Source: Neptunicoccus cionae
GTDB taxonomy: Bacteria; Pseudomonadota; Alphaproteobacteria; Rhodobacterales; Rhodobacteraceae
Direction: 5' to 3'
DNA: 64,000 nt
Assembly (NCBI RefSeq): GCF_002860325.1
Contig: NZ_PKOJ01000001.1
Coordinates: 620,001-684,000, forward strand
Below, in pieces: positions 42,819 through 51,706 of this stretch. Every line of letters starts with the position of its first letter. The stretch's first letter is position 1. The translations under genes were made by a program, and so were the position numbers. The notes under the pieces were generated by a model. It saw only the letters and a program-made list of their open reading frames with translations. It had not been told where the DNA came from and made no database searches.

Positions 42819-43040
42819 ATGCGTTATTCGGTATTTTTGACAGCAATTCTGGCCGCAACAGGGGCGAATGCCCATGTAGGGCATGTGGGCGAACTGGCGT
42901 CCCACGACCATTGGGTTGCAGCCGGTGCGATCGGAGCGGCAGTCGCTATCGCGGGTTGGAACATCCTGAAGGGGCGCAAGAAAGACAAGACTTCCGAAGC
43001 AGAAAAAGCCGAGGCAGACGAAGCCCCGCAAGAGGCCTGA
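42819..43040 (+). CDS. Small exported DUF6732-like protein heading the cob operon
   Basis: A 73-residue protein: a signal-like start (MRYSVFLTAILAATGANAHVG), a short histidine-containing stretch (HVGHVGELASHDHW), one membrane helix (VAAGAIGAAVAIAGWNIL) and a charged tail rich in Lys, Glu and Ala. GGAAGGGA precedes the ATG. It ends five bases before cbiX, so it is the first gene of the cob operon. The histidines near the membrane suggest a possible metal contact, which is inference. Confidence 0.7.
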   Translation: MRYSVFLTAILAATGANAHVGHVGELASHDHWVAAGAIGAAVAIAGWNILKGRKKDKTSEAEKAEADEAPQEA

Positions 43041-43044
43041 ACCC

Positions 43045-44322
43045 ATGACAAAGAAAATCGGCGTCATGATTTGCGGACACGGGTCGCGCAGCCAATCGGC
43101 AGTGGACGAATTCTCGGTGCTGGCAGAAAAACTGCCCGCGCTTCTGCCGGACTGGCAGGTGGAATACGGCTATCTGGAGTTTGCAAACCCGGTGATCCGC
43201 GTCGGGCTGGACAAACTGCGGGATGCTGGCTGTGACCGCATTCTGGCGGTGCCTGGCATGTTGTTTGCCGCGATGCACTCCAAAAACGACATTCCTACGG
43301 TTCTGAACACCTATGCCGTCAAGAACGGGATAGACGTATCTTACGGGCGCGAACTCGGGGTTGATCCCAAGATGATTGCAGCCGCCGGTGCGCGGATACA
43401 AGAGGCCGTGGATGCGGCTAACGCGGAACACGGCGAACTGCCTCTGGAAGAAACCGCTCTTGTGGTGATCGGGCGCGGGGCCTCTGATCCTGATGCCAAT
43501 TCCAACGTGTCCAAAATCGCGCGGATGCTTTGGGAAGGCATGGGCTTTGGCTGGTGCGAAGTGGGCTATTCCGGCGTGACCTTCCCGCTGGTGGAGCCCT
43601 GTCTCGATCATGTCAGCCGCCTTGGCTACAAGCGGGTCATTGTGTTCCCCTATTTCCTGTTCACGGGCATCCTGATTGACCGGATTTACGGGTTCACGGA
43701 CAAATGCGCCGCGAAATATCCCGAAATCCAGTTCGTTAAAGCGGGGTATCTGAACGATCACCCGCTGGTTCTGGAAACCTTCGCGGACCGTGTGAAAGAA
43801 CAGCTTGGCAGCACGCCGGTGCCGAATTGTGGCATCTGCCAGTACCGCACGCAGGTGCTGGCGATGGATGGCGGCGATACGCGGGTCATCCCCGTCGAAG
43901 CCCGCCGCGCCGCGATGGGCGCGGATCATCCCGCCCTGTCAGAAGTGCCACCGCCCACCTGTGTTCTGTGCAAATACCGCGCGCAGATTATCGGGTTCGA
44001 AGCCGAGGTCGGTGCGATTCAGGAAAGCCATCATCACCACGTTGAAGGGCAGGGCGCGCAGGCGCCGGGGTCCAATGTGTCTGATTGCGGATTGTGTGGC
44101 GACTGGTGCACGGGGGAGTGTCGTCTGGATCTGGACCATCACCAACATCATCACGATCACAGTCATTCTCATGATCACGACCATGACCATCATCACGATC
44201 ACGGGCATCACCACCACGGTCATGATCACGGACATAGCCACGACCATCATCATGATCACGTTCATCCCGTCTACCCCCATGCCAAACACCCGCTTGGCCC
44301 TGAAAGTGCACGCCGGAAATGA
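43045..44322 (+). CDS. cbiX: Sirohydrochlorin cobaltochelatase CbiX, long form with Cys- and His-rich tail
   Basis: A 425-residue chelatase with two CbiX-type halves; GHGSR (11-15) is the N-terminal active-site loop. After about residue 255 come cysteine motifs: Cys262/265 (CGIC), Cys306/309 (CVLC) and Cys348/351/355/359 (CGLCGDWCTGEC). Residues 365-415 hold more than 25 histidines in HD/HG repeats. CbiX inserts Co2+ into sirohydrochlorin in the early-cobalt route; long forms elsewhere carry a His-rich segment and an Fe-S cluster. The tail here is larger than usual and could store or deliver cobalt. The stop overlaps cobH by four bases. Confidence 0.93.
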   Translation: MTKKIGVMICGHGSRSQSAVDEFSVLAEKLPALLPDWQVEYGYLEFANPVIRVGLDKLRDAGCDRILAVPGMLFAAMHSKNDIPTVLNTYAVKNGIDVSYGRELGVDPKMIAAAGARIQEAVDAANAEHGELPLEETALVVIGRGASDPDANSNVSKIARMLWEGMGFGWCEVGYSGVTFPLVEPCLDHVSRLGYKRVIVFPYFLFTGILIDRIYGFTDKCAAKYPEIQFVKAGYLNDHPLVLETFADRVKEQLGSTPVPNCGICQYRTQVLAMDGGDTRVIPVEARRAAMGADHPALSEVPPPTCVLCKYRAQIIGFEAEVGAIQESHHHHVEGQGAQAPGSNVSDCGLCGDWCTGECRLDLDHHQHHHDHSHSHDHDHDHHHDHGHHHHGHDHGHSHDHHHDHVHPVYPHAKHPLGPESARRK

Positions 44323-44984
44323 GAAACGGAGCAAAGCCGCCGCGCCCTCTCCCGTATGAGAGGGTGCCGGCCGAGATTTACGCCCAGTCCTTTGCCACCG
44401 TGCGGGCCGAGGCCAATCTGGATCGTTTTCCCGAGGAAATGCGCCCGATGGTGATCCGTCTTATCCACTCTTGCGGGATGGTGGAAATTGCGGACCGTCT
44501 GGCCTATTCTCCGCAGGCTTTTGCGGCAGGACGCGATGCGCTGCGGGCCGGTGCGCCGGTACTGTGCGATTGCGAAATGGTCGGCGCTGGCATCATCCGG
44601 CGCTACCTTCCGGCGGATAATGACGTGATTGTCACACTCAACGATCCGACTGTGCCTGATCTGGCACAGCGCATCGGTAACACACGCTCCGCGGCTGCGG
44701 TGGAGCTGTGGCGCGACCATATCGAAGGCGCGGTCGTGGCCATCGGCAATGCGCCGACGGCCTTGTTTCATCTGCTGGAACTGCTGGATCAGGGTTGGCC
44801 GAAACCGGCCTGTATCCTTGGCTTTCCTGTCGGATTTGTTGGCGCCGCCGAGAGCAAGGCCGAACTGGCGGCACGTGCGCGGGGCTGTGATTTCGTCGCC
44901 CTGCGCGGCCGCAAGGGCGGCTCTGCGATGGCGTCTTCGGCAGTGAACGCGCTGGCCGCCGGACTGGTAGAGGAAAAACAATGA
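44319..44984 (+). CDS. cobH: Precorrin-8X / cobalt-precorrin-8 methylmutase
   Basis: A 221-residue CobH/CbiC enzyme that moves the C-11 methyl group to C-12, giving (cobalt-)hydrogenobyrinate. The active-site histidine is in VIRLIHSCGMVEIAD (about 50). DCEMVGAGIIRR, AIGNAPTALF and GFPVGFVGAAESKAEL are the family motifs. The ATG overlaps the cbiX stop and the stop overlaps cobL, so the gene is coupled on both sides. Confidence 0.95.
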   Translation: MRNGAKPPRPLPYERVPAEIYAQSFATVRAEANLDRFPEEMRPMVIRLIHSCGMVEIADRLAYSPQAFAAGRDALRAGAPVLCDCEMVGAGIIRRYLPADNDVIVTLNDPTVPDLAQRIGNTRSAAAVELWRDHIEGAVVAIGNAPTALFHLLELLDQGWPKPACILGFPVGFVGAAESKAELAARARGCDFVALRGRKGGSAMASSAVNALAAGLVEEKQ

Positions 44985-46192
44985 CCCCTTGGTTACATAT
45001 TGTCGGCATTGGTGAAGACGGTCTGGACGGGCTTGTCCCCACCGCCCGCGCTATGGTGGAAGCGGCTGAAGTCATCATTGGGGGCGATCGTCATCATTCG
45101 CTTTCCGACAACATTCGTGCAGAGCGGGTGGCATGGCCTTCGCCCTTTGATGCCCTGATCGACACGTTGCAGGGCTATAAGGGTAAACGGGTTGTGGTTC
45201 TCGCCACGGGCGACCCGCTTTGGTATTCGGTTGGTGCGCGGATCGGACGGTCCATACCGCCGCGCGAAATCACCTATCACCCGCAGCTTAGTGCCTTTCA
45301 ACTGGCCGCCGCACGCATGGGCTGGTCCATGCCGGATGTGGAAACCCTGACGGTCCACGGCCGCCCGGTAGAACAAATGATTGCCTTCATCCAGCCGGAC
45401 CAGCGGTTGCTGATCCTGACCACGGGTGCAGAAACTCCGGCACAGATCGCAAAATTCCTGACCGAGCGGGGCTATGGAAAATCGCAGATGACTGTGCTGG
45501 CTGCCATGGGGGGCAAGGACGAAGAACGTTTCGAAGGGCTGGCCGAAAGCTGGAACCATGTTGTGCCCGCCTTCAACACGCTGGCCGTGGACTGTGTGGC
45601 TGCGGAAGACGCCGCGCTGATCCCCCGCGTGCCCGGTCTGTCCGATGAGTTGTTCCAGCATGATGGCACCATGACCAAACAGGAAATCCGCGCCGTGACA
45701 CTGGCCAAGTTGATGCCGATGCGCGGGGCCTTGTTGTGGGATGTAGGCTGCGGTTGCGGGTCTGTCGCGGTGGAATGGATGCGGGCGGCACGGTTCAGCC
45801 ATGCCATCGGTATCGAACCCCGTGCGGACCGCCGCCTGTTTGCGGCGCAAAACGCTGCCGCGCTGGGCGCACCTCGTCTGGAACTGGTCGAAGGCACGGT
45901 TCCCGCAGCACTGGACGGGTTGAAAGCCCCCGATGCGATATTTATCGGCGGTGGCCTGTCCCGTGAAACGTTCGAGACCTGCTGGCAGGCGCTGCGCCCG
46001 CTCGGGCGGCTGGTCTGCAATGCGGTCACGCTGGAGAGCGAGTCCCTGTTGCTGTCCTTGCACAAGGAATACGGCGGGCAGCTTGTGAAACTGAACGTGA
46101 ACCGCGCCGAACCCATCGGCGGGCCGGACACCGGCCTGACCGGATGGCGTCCCTTGATGCCGGTGACACAGTGGAGCCTGATCAAGCGATGA
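44981..46192 (+). CDS. cobL: Precorrin-6Y C5,15-methyltransferase (decarboxylating), CbiE-CbiT fusion
   Basis: A 403-residue bifunctional enzyme. Residues 1-205 are a tetrapyrrole methylase (CbiE-like; WLHIVGIGEDGLDGL and VVVLATGDPLWYSVG). Residues about 230-403 are a class I methyltransferase (CbiT-like; LLWDVGCGCGSVAVEWMRA, about 250-268, and IFIGGGLS). Together they methylate C-5 and C-15 and remove the C-12 acetate. It overlaps cobH and cobI by four bases each. Confidence 0.95.
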   Translation: MTPWLHIVGIGEDGLDGLVPTARAMVEAAEVIIGGDRHHSLSDNIRAERVAWPSPFDALIDTLQGYKGKRVVVLATGDPLWYSVGARIGRSIPPREITYHPQLSAFQLAAARMGWSMPDVETLTVHGRPVEQMIAFIQPDQRLLILTTGAETPAQIAKFLTERGYGKSQMTVLAAMGGKDEERFEGLAESWNHVVPAFNTLAVDCVAAEDAALIPRVPGLSDELFQHDGTMTKQEIRAVTLAKLMPMRGALLWDVGCGCGSVAVEWMRAARFSHAIGIEPRADRRLFAAQNAAALGAPRLELVEGTVPAALDGLKAPDAIFIGGGLSRETFETCWQALRPLGRLVCNAVTLESESLLLSLHKEYGGQLVKLNVNRAEPIGGPDTGLTGWRPLMPVTQWSLIKR

Positions 46193-46890
46193 ACGGCAAA
46201 CTCTACGGTGTGGGGCTTGGTCCGGGCGATCCCGAACTGATGACCCTGAAGGCTGCGCGGCTGATCGGCGCGGCGGATGTTGTGGCTTACCCGAGCCTTG
46301 AAGGCGGGGCGAGCTTTGCCCGTGCCATTGCCGCCGGTGTGATCCCCGACGGGGTAGAGGAAATCTCGATTTCCATCCCCATGTCGGTGAAGCGGGAACC
46401 GGCGCAAGTGGCCTATGATGCCGGTGCGGCAGAACTGGCGGCCTCTCTTCGGGCGGGCAAAACCGTTGTGGTTCTGTGCGAAGGGGACCCGTTCTTTTAC
46501 GGGTCGTTCATGTATCTGTTTTCCCGTCTGTCGGATGAATTCGAGGTCGAAGTCGTGCCCGGTGTCACAAGCGTGACGGCCTGCGCCGCTGCCCTGCGCG
46601 CGCCCCTGACGGCGCGAAACGAGGTGCTGACGATTATTCCCGGCCCGATGGAAGAAACCGCGATGGAGCAGCGGATTGCGGCGGCCCAAGCGGTTGCGGT
46701 GATGAAGGTCGGGCGGCATCTGCCGAAGATCCGCCGCGTGCTGGACCGGCTCGGGCTGATGGAACATGCGGGCTACGTAGAACGGGCGACCCTGCCGGAA
46801 CAAAAGGCGATGCCCTTGGAAAGGGCTCCGGAAACGGCGCCTTACTTCTCGATGATATTGGTGACCAAGGGCGAGGATCCTTGGTTGTGA
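46189..46890 (+). CDS. cobI: (Cobalt-)precorrin-2 C20-methyltransferase
   Basis: A 233-residue tetrapyrrole methylase that methylates C-20 of (cobalt-)precorrin-2. It begins MNGKLYGVGLGPGDPELMTLKAARLI, the methylase signature, followed by VVLCEGDPFFYGSFMYL and VPGVTSVTACAAALRAPL, which identify the CobI/CbiL type. The start at 46189 overlaps the cobL stop; a longer in-frame start would run into cobL. The next gene begins after 44 bases. Confidence 0.95.
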   Translation: MNGKLYGVGLGPGDPELMTLKAARLIGAADVVAYPSLEGGASFARAIAAGVIPDGVEEISISIPMSVKREPAQVAYDAGAAELAASLRAGKTVVVLCEGDPFFYGSFMYLFSRLSDEFEVEVVPGVTSVTACAAALRAPLTARNEVLTIIPGPMEETAMEQRIAAAQAVAVMKVGRHLPKIRRVLDRLGLMEHAGYVERATLPEQKAMPLERAPETAPYFSMILVTKGEDPWL

Positions 46891-46934
46891 CGATGATGGC
46901 GGGCCGCGGTCTGCCCAGTGATAAGGTTTGATGG

Positions 46935-48737
46935 ATGGTTAATCCGGTAGTTGTTTGTTTGTCCCGCTCGGGCGAGGCCACGGCCCGCCGTGTAGCGGAA
47001 ATTCTGGGTGCTGCGGTACACGGGCGCGAAGGGCGCGTGGATCAGGCGGATGCCTATTTCGCCAATGCGCTGGAGCATGTGCGCGTGCTTTTCGCCAGTG
47101 GAACGCCTGTGGTGGGGGTCTGCGCTGCCGGTATTCTGGTGCGTGCCGTTGCGCCGCTGGTCAGTGACAAGAAAACCGAACCGCCCTTGCTGGCTGTGCC
47201 GGATGACGGATCCACGGTGATCCCGCTGCTGGGCGGACATCGCGGCGCGAACCGTCTGGCCCGTCAGATCGCCGAGGGTCTCTCCGCCCATGCCGCTGTA
47301 ACAACGGCGGGCGATGTGGCGATGGGGGTCGCGCTGGACGAGCCGCCGCTGGGCTGGCGTCTGGACAATCCACAGGATGCTAAGGCCGCGATGGCGTTGA
47401 TGCTGTCAGGCGGTGGCGTGCGGGTCGAGGGGGAAAATATCTGGGGTGTCGAAACGGTGGAAACCGGCGCAGTTACACTGACCACCACAGAGGCCCCGAT
47501 GGAAGGGGACGGCACGCGGCTGGTTTATCACCCGCAACGGTTTGCGCTGGGGCTTGGCTGTGCACGGGGCTGTGACGTAGAGGAAATCTGGGCGCTGGTG
47601 CAAAAAACGCTGGCGGAGAATAACATCGCGGCAGGGGCGGTTGCCTGTGTTGGTTCGCTCGATCTGAAGGGGGATGAACCTGCGATGATCGAAACAGCCG
47701 CCCGTCTGGGCGTGCCCTTCCGCGTGTTCACGGCCGCCGAACTGGAGGCGCAGACGCCCCGTCTGGCCAATCCGTCTGCAGTGGTGTTTGACGAGGTCGG
47801 CTGTCACGGCGTCTCCGAAGGCGCGGCGCTGGCGCTCGGCGGGGATGCAGCTGTGCTGGCGGTTGAAAAACAGAAGACCGCGAATGCCACCTGTGCACTG
47901 GTACGCTCCGAAGCGCCGATTACAGAATTTACAGGCCGGTCCCGCGGCAAGCTGTCGATTATCGGGATCGGTCCGGGGCAACACAGCTGGCGCACGCCGG
48001 AGGCAAGTGCACTGGTGGCAGAAGCCGAAGAACTGGTGGGCTACGGGCTGTATATCGACCTGCTCGGCGCTTTGGCACATGGCAAGGAACGCTCCGACTT
48101 CCCGCTTGGCGGGGAGGAAGACCGCTGCCGCTATGCGTTGGAACAGGCCGGTAAGGGTAAGAATGTCGCGCTGATCTGTTCCGGTGATGCGGGGATTTAC
48201 GCGATGGGTGCGCTGGTGTTTGAACTGCTGGACCGTGGCCCCGACGAAATGGGCGTGTCCGACGCGGCCCATCGTGTGGAGGTCGTATCCACACCCGGTG
48301 TCAGCGCCTTGCAAGGGGCTGCGGCCCGCGCCGGTGCGCCTTTGGGCCATGATTTCTGCGCGATTTCCCTGTCGGATCTGCTGACCCCGCGCGAAGATAT
48401 CGTGAAGCGGTTGAAAGCGGCGGCGGAAGGGGATTTCGTGATCGCCTTTTACAATCCCGTTTCCATGCGCCGCCGGACCCTTCTGGCCGAGGCGCGGGAT
48501 ATTCTGTTGCAACACCGCCCAGCGGATACGCCTGTGATGCTGGCTTCCAGCCTTGGCCGTCCCGAAGAACACGTCCGCTATCGCAAACTGTCCGAGTTGG
48601 AAGTGGACGAGGTGGACATGCTGACGGTGGTTCTGGTCGGGTCGAGCCATTCCAGACTGGCGCAACTGGGCGAGGGGCCGCGCATGTATACACCGCGCGG
48701 TTATGCCCGCAAGATTGACGGAGATCTGGCGTCCTGA
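46935..48737 (+). CDS. CbiG-CobJ fusion (cobalt-precorrin-5A hydrolase / precorrin-3B C17-methyltransferase)
   Basis: A 600-residue two-enzyme fusion. Residues 1-330 are CbiG: an N-terminal domain with GVCAAGILVRAVAPLV and IPLLGGHRGANRLA, a middle region, and a C-terminal CobE-like domain (ALGLGCARGCDVEEIW to ALALGGDAAVLAVEKQK). Residues 338-600 are a tetrapyrrole methylase of the CobJ/CbiH type (LSIIGIGPGQHSWRTPEA, VALICSGDAGIYAMGALVFEL, STPGVSALQGAAARAGAPLG). CbiG opens the delta-lactone in the early-cobalt route. No frameshift is visible, so the fusion looks real. cobM follows. Confidence 0.92.
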   Translation: MVNPVVVCLSRSGEATARRVAEILGAAVHGREGRVDQADAYFANALEHVRVLFASGTPVVGVCAAGILVRAVAPLVSDKKTEPPLLAVPDDGSTVIPLLGGHRGANRLARQIAEGLSAHAAVTTAGDVAMGVALDEPPLGWRLDNPQDAKAAMALMLSGGGVRVEGENIWGVETVETGAVTLTTTEAPMEGDGTRLVYHPQRFALGLGCARGCDVEEIWALVQKTLAENNIAAGAVACVGSLDLKGDEPAMIETAARLGVPFRVFTAAELEAQTPRLANPSAVVFDEVGCHGVSEGAALALGGDAAVLAVEKQKTANATCALVRSEAPITEFTGRSRGKLSIIGIGPGQHSWRTPEASALVAEAEELVGYGLYIDLLGALAHGKERSDFPLGGEEDRCRYALEQAGKGKNVALICSGDAGIYAMGALVFELLDRGPDEMGVSDAAHRVEVVSTPGVSALQGAAARAGAPLGHDFCAISLSDLLTPREDIVKRLKAAAEGDFVIAFYNPVSMRRRTLLAEARDILLQHRPADTPVMLASSLGRPEEHVRYRKLSELEVDEVDMLTVVLVGSSHSRLAQLGEGPRMYTPRGYARKIDGDLAS

Positions 48738-48759
48738 ACGGCGCAGAGAGGATAACACG

Positions 48760-49551
48760 ATGACAGTTTATTTTATTGGGGCCGGACCGGGTGATCCCGA
48801 TCTGATCACGGTCAAAGCCAAAGCGCAGATAGAGTCCTGTCCGGTTTGCCTTTATGCCGGTTCGCTGGTGCCAGAGGCTGTGGTGGCCTGTGCGCCCGTC
48901 GGGGCAAAGGTGATGGACACGGCCGTGATGACGCTGGACGATACCCACGCCGAGATCAAAGCCGCCCATGAGCGGGGCGAGGATGTGGCGCGGGTCCATT
49001 CCGGTGATCCGTCCCTTTACGGGGCCATTGCCGAACAGATCCGACGGTTGCGGGCGGATAACATCCCCTTTGAAATCATTCCCGGTGTGCCAGCATACGC
49101 GGCAATGGCGGCGACTATCGGGCAGGAACTGACCATTCCGGAAATCGCGCAATCCATCGTGCTGACCCGCATGTCCATGCAATCCACATCCATGCCAGCG
49201 GGCGAGACGCTGGAGAACTTCGGTCGCACGGGGGCTACGCTGGCGATCCATTTGGCCGTGCGCAATATGCGTGAAATCGAACGGCAGCTGGTGCCCCATT
49301 ACGGCGAAGATTGCCCCGTGGTGGTCGGCTATCGTGTGGGCTGGCCCGATCAGGAAATCATTCGCGGCACCTTGTCAGACATCCGCATGAAAGTGCGCAA
49401 GGCCAAGATTACCCGCACTGCGCTGATCATGGTGGGTCCTGCACTGGCAGAGAGCCATGATTTTGTTGATTCCGCGCTGTATGATCCATCAAAACCCCAT
49501 GTTTTGCGTCCGGTGACAGGCGTTGATCTGGTGGAGCCGAACAACACCTGA
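48760..49551 (+). CDS. cobM: (Cobalt-)precorrin-4 C11-methyltransferase
   Basis: A 263-residue tetrapyrrole methylase (CobM/CbiF) that methylates C-11. MTVYFIGAGPGDPDLITVKA, VARVHSGDPSLYGAIAEQIRRL and IPGVPAYAAMAATIGQELTIPE are the family motifs. The start at 48760 follows AGAGG; the frame is open further up into the fusion gene. It is the last gene of the cob operon and is followed by a strong terminator. Confidence 0.95.
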   Translation: MTVYFIGAGPGDPDLITVKAKAQIESCPVCLYAGSLVPEAVVACAPVGAKVMDTAVMTLDDTHAEIKAAHERGEDVARVHSGDPSLYGAIAEQIRRLRADNIPFEIIPGVPAYAAMAATIGQELTIPEIAQSIVLTRMSMQSTSMPAGETLENFGRTGATLAIHLAVRNMREIERQLVPHYGEDCPVVVGYRVGWPDQEIIRGTLSDIRMKVRKAKITRTALIMVGPALAESHDFVDSALYDPSKPHVLRPVTGVDLVEPNNT

Positions 49552-49575
49552 CCCCAGTCATAGGGCGAAAACGTT

Positions 49576-49611
49576 AACAGCCGGTGTCTTTGGGGACACC
49601 GGCTGTTTTTT
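49576..49611 (+). terminator. Rho-independent terminator of the cob operon
   Basis: CAGCCGGTGT (49578-49587) pairs with ACACCGGCTG (49596-49605), loop of eight, then six T. Confidence 0.92.
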
Positions 49612-49637
49612 GTCTTCTGGAAGATTTGAACCTAACG

Positions 49638-51497
49638 TCAGTTCGAAGGGTTCTTCGAGGCCGCGCGTCGGGCCTTGTTCTTCTTGCTGTTGGCCTTTCC
49701 CACTGCGGGGGCAAGATTCTTGCCGCCTTTCTTTTTCAGCGGCGTCACCACACCTTCGGGGCGGCTGTCTTCGGGGCGGGCGCGTTTCTTGAACTTCGGC
49801 TTGCCTTTATCCTTACTAGACGGTGCTTTGGGCTTTTTGCGGCGCGGCGCCGGATCGTCGTTCCAGTCAATTGGCGCAGAAGACGTCTTTGGCTTGAATT
49901 TCGGCTTTGGGCCACGCTGCGCGGCGCTTGGCGCGTCGATTTGGGTGATCGGAGAGTCCCGATCGAATTCCATTTTCGGGCCGACTGATTTCAAGAAACC
50001 CTCGACGCTGCCCTTGCGGATTTCCACCAGCGTTTCATTGTGCTGGACGCGGATCGCACCGATGTCGTCCTTGGTAATGCCGCCGACTTTGCACAATTTC
50101 GGCAGGAAGCGGCGCACTTCGACACCGGCATTCTGGCCTCCGACGACGGAGAACCATACCGACGGTCCGAAGGCGGCTTTGGCATCGCGCGGGTCAAACG
50201 GTTGGGGTTCGCCCAGTTCCTCGGGGGCCGTCTGGCGCGACCGGTAAAGCCGCAGATAGGCCGCAGCAACCTGTTCGGGGCTGTGCAGCTCCAGCAGGTT
50301 TGCAACCGCTTCGGATTCTTTTTCTCCAACGGGCGTGTGCCATGCCTCGTCCGCCAGCATACGGGCTTCATCCTGCGCCATCACGGCTTCGGCTGAGGGG
50401 GCGGGGCCTTGTTCCGCAGTTAGCTTGGCTGTGCTGAGCAGACGTGCCGCCTTGCGCAGGGCCTTGGGGTTGGCGATCAGGATCGAAACGCCCTTACGCC
50501 CTGCACGCCCTGTGCGACCAGAACGGTGCAGCAGGGTTTCGCTGTTGGAGGGCAGGTCCGCATGGATCACCAAATCAAGGTTTGGCAGGTCGATGCCCCG
50601 CGCAGCCACATCCGTCGCCACACAAACGCGGGCACGTCCGTCGCGCATGGCTTGCAGGGCGTGGGTGCGCTCGTTCTGGGACAGCTCGCCCGACAGGGAG
50701 ACCACGGAAAAGCCGCGGTTCGACAGACGGGTGGTCAGACGGTTCACGGTGGCGCGGGTGTTGCAGAAGACCAGCGCACCGGGGGCTTCGTAATAGCGCA
50801 GCACGTTGATGATGGCTTTTTCATCGTCGCGGTTGGCCACGCTCATCAGGTGGTATTCGATGTCCGAATGCTGCTGGCGTTCACCGATAGTAGACACGCG
50901 CACCGCATCATTCTGGTAGGTTTTCGCCAGTTTGGCGATGCTGCCGGAAACCGTGGCCGAGAACAGAAGCGTGCGGCGGGATTTGGGGGAGGCTTCGAGA
51001 ATGAATTCCAAATCCTCGCGGAACCCCAGATCAAGCATTTCGTCTGCTTCATCCAGTACAACAGCCCGCAGGCCGGACAGGTCGATGGAGCCGCGCATGA
51101 TGTGATCGCGCAGACGCCCCGGAGTGGCTACAACCACATGGGCACCACGACCAAGCGCACGGCGTTCGTCGCGCATGTCCATGCCCCCCACACAAGAGGT
51201 CACGATTGCATTGGCCTTGCCATACAGCCATGTCAGTTCGCGCATCACCTGCATGGCGAGTTCGCGTGTCGGGGCAATCACCAGCGCCAGCGGCTTGCCC
51301 GCAGGACCGAAGGTTTCGTCGTCTTCCAGCAGGGTCGGGCCAAGCGCGAGGCCAAAGCCGACTGTCTTGCCAGAGCCCGTCTGAGCCGAGACCAGAAGGT
51401 CGGAATTACCCAGATCGGGATCGGTCACAGCGGTCTGGACGGGAGTGAGTGTTTCATAACCGCGCTCGGATAGCGCGTCGGAGAGAGCTTGTTTCAT
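49638..51497 (-). CDS. DEAD-box RNA helicase with DbpA-type RNA-binding domain
   Basis: A 619-residue helicase. The Q-motif and Walker A (SAQTGSGKT, about 37-45), PTRELA, TPGRL, DEAD box (VLDEADEML), SAT (LFSATV) and HRSGRTGRAGR motif VI are all present, so it should unwind RNA with ATP. A DbpA-like RNA-binding domain follows (about 440-515), then a Lys-, Pro- and Ser-rich basic tail (about 520-619). This layout resembles DeaD/CsdA and DbpA, used in ribosome assembly and cold adaptation. The leader carries two hairpins. Confidence 0.93.
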   Translation of the reverse strand: MKQALSDALSERGYETLTPVQTAVTDPDLGNSDLLVSAQTGSGKTVGFGLALGPTLLEDDETFGPAGKPLALVIAPTRELAMQVMRELTWLYGKANAIVTSCVGGMDMRDERRALGRGAHVVVATPGRLRDHIMRGSIDLSGLRAVVLDEADEMLDLGFREDLEFILEASPKSRRTLLFSATVSGSIAKLAKTYQNDAVRVSTIGERQQHSDIEYHLMSVANRDDEKAIINVLRYYEAPGALVFCNTRATVNRLTTRLSNRGFSVVSLSGELSQNERTHALQAMRDGRARVCVATDVAARGIDLPNLDLVIHADLPSNSETLLHRSGRTGRAGRKGVSILIANPKALRKAARLLSTAKLTAEQGPAPSAEAVMAQDEARMLADEAWHTPVGEKESEAVANLLELHSPEQVAAAYLRLYRSRQTAPEELGEPQPFDPRDAKAAFGPSVWFSVVGGQNAGVEVRRFLPKLCKVGGITKDDIGAIRVQHNETLVEIRKGSVEGFLKSVGPKMEFDRDSPITQIDAPSAAQRGPKPKFKPKTSSAPIDWNDDPAPRRKKPKAPSSKDKGKPKFKKRARPEDSRPEGVVTPLKKKGGKNLAPAVGKANSKKNKARRAASKNPSN

Positions 51498-51509
51498 AGG
51501 TCAGTTCTT

Positions 51510-51562
51510 TTCGGGATAGGCCCCGAAGAGCGGTCACGCGCGGCAGGGAGGTTCGTGCCGCA
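51510..51562 (-). promoter_or_regulatory. Two hairpins in the helicase leader
   Basis: TTCGGG (51510-51515) pairs with CCCGAA (51522-51527) 12 bases before the ATG, and GCGGCA (51541-51546) pairs with TGCCGC further upstream (51557-51562). Structured leaders are common in front of cold-induced RNA helicases. The rest of the 209-bp region before the divergent gene is AT-rich. Confidence 0.4.
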
Positions 51563-51706
51563 GCTACGCGGTTGGGGCTTGTCTGTAAAGGTCGATTTCC
51601 GCAAGGCTGCGTTGCAAAACAGGACAGTTTCGCAATTCCGCCTCATTAAATTCATTGAAAATGCATAATAAACCACCACACTGTAGGTAATCAGGAGGGA
51701 TTCTTT

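Noticed and set aside
44130-44275. Repeated cat/cac/gat units resembling a microsatellite
   Set aside because: They are codons of the histidine/aspartate-rich tail of CbiX, in frame to a normal stop.
46935-48737. Possible frameshift or sequencing fusion joining cbiG and cobJ
   Set aside because: The frame is continuous, the linker is of normal length and both domains are complete, so a real gene fusion is the simpler reading.
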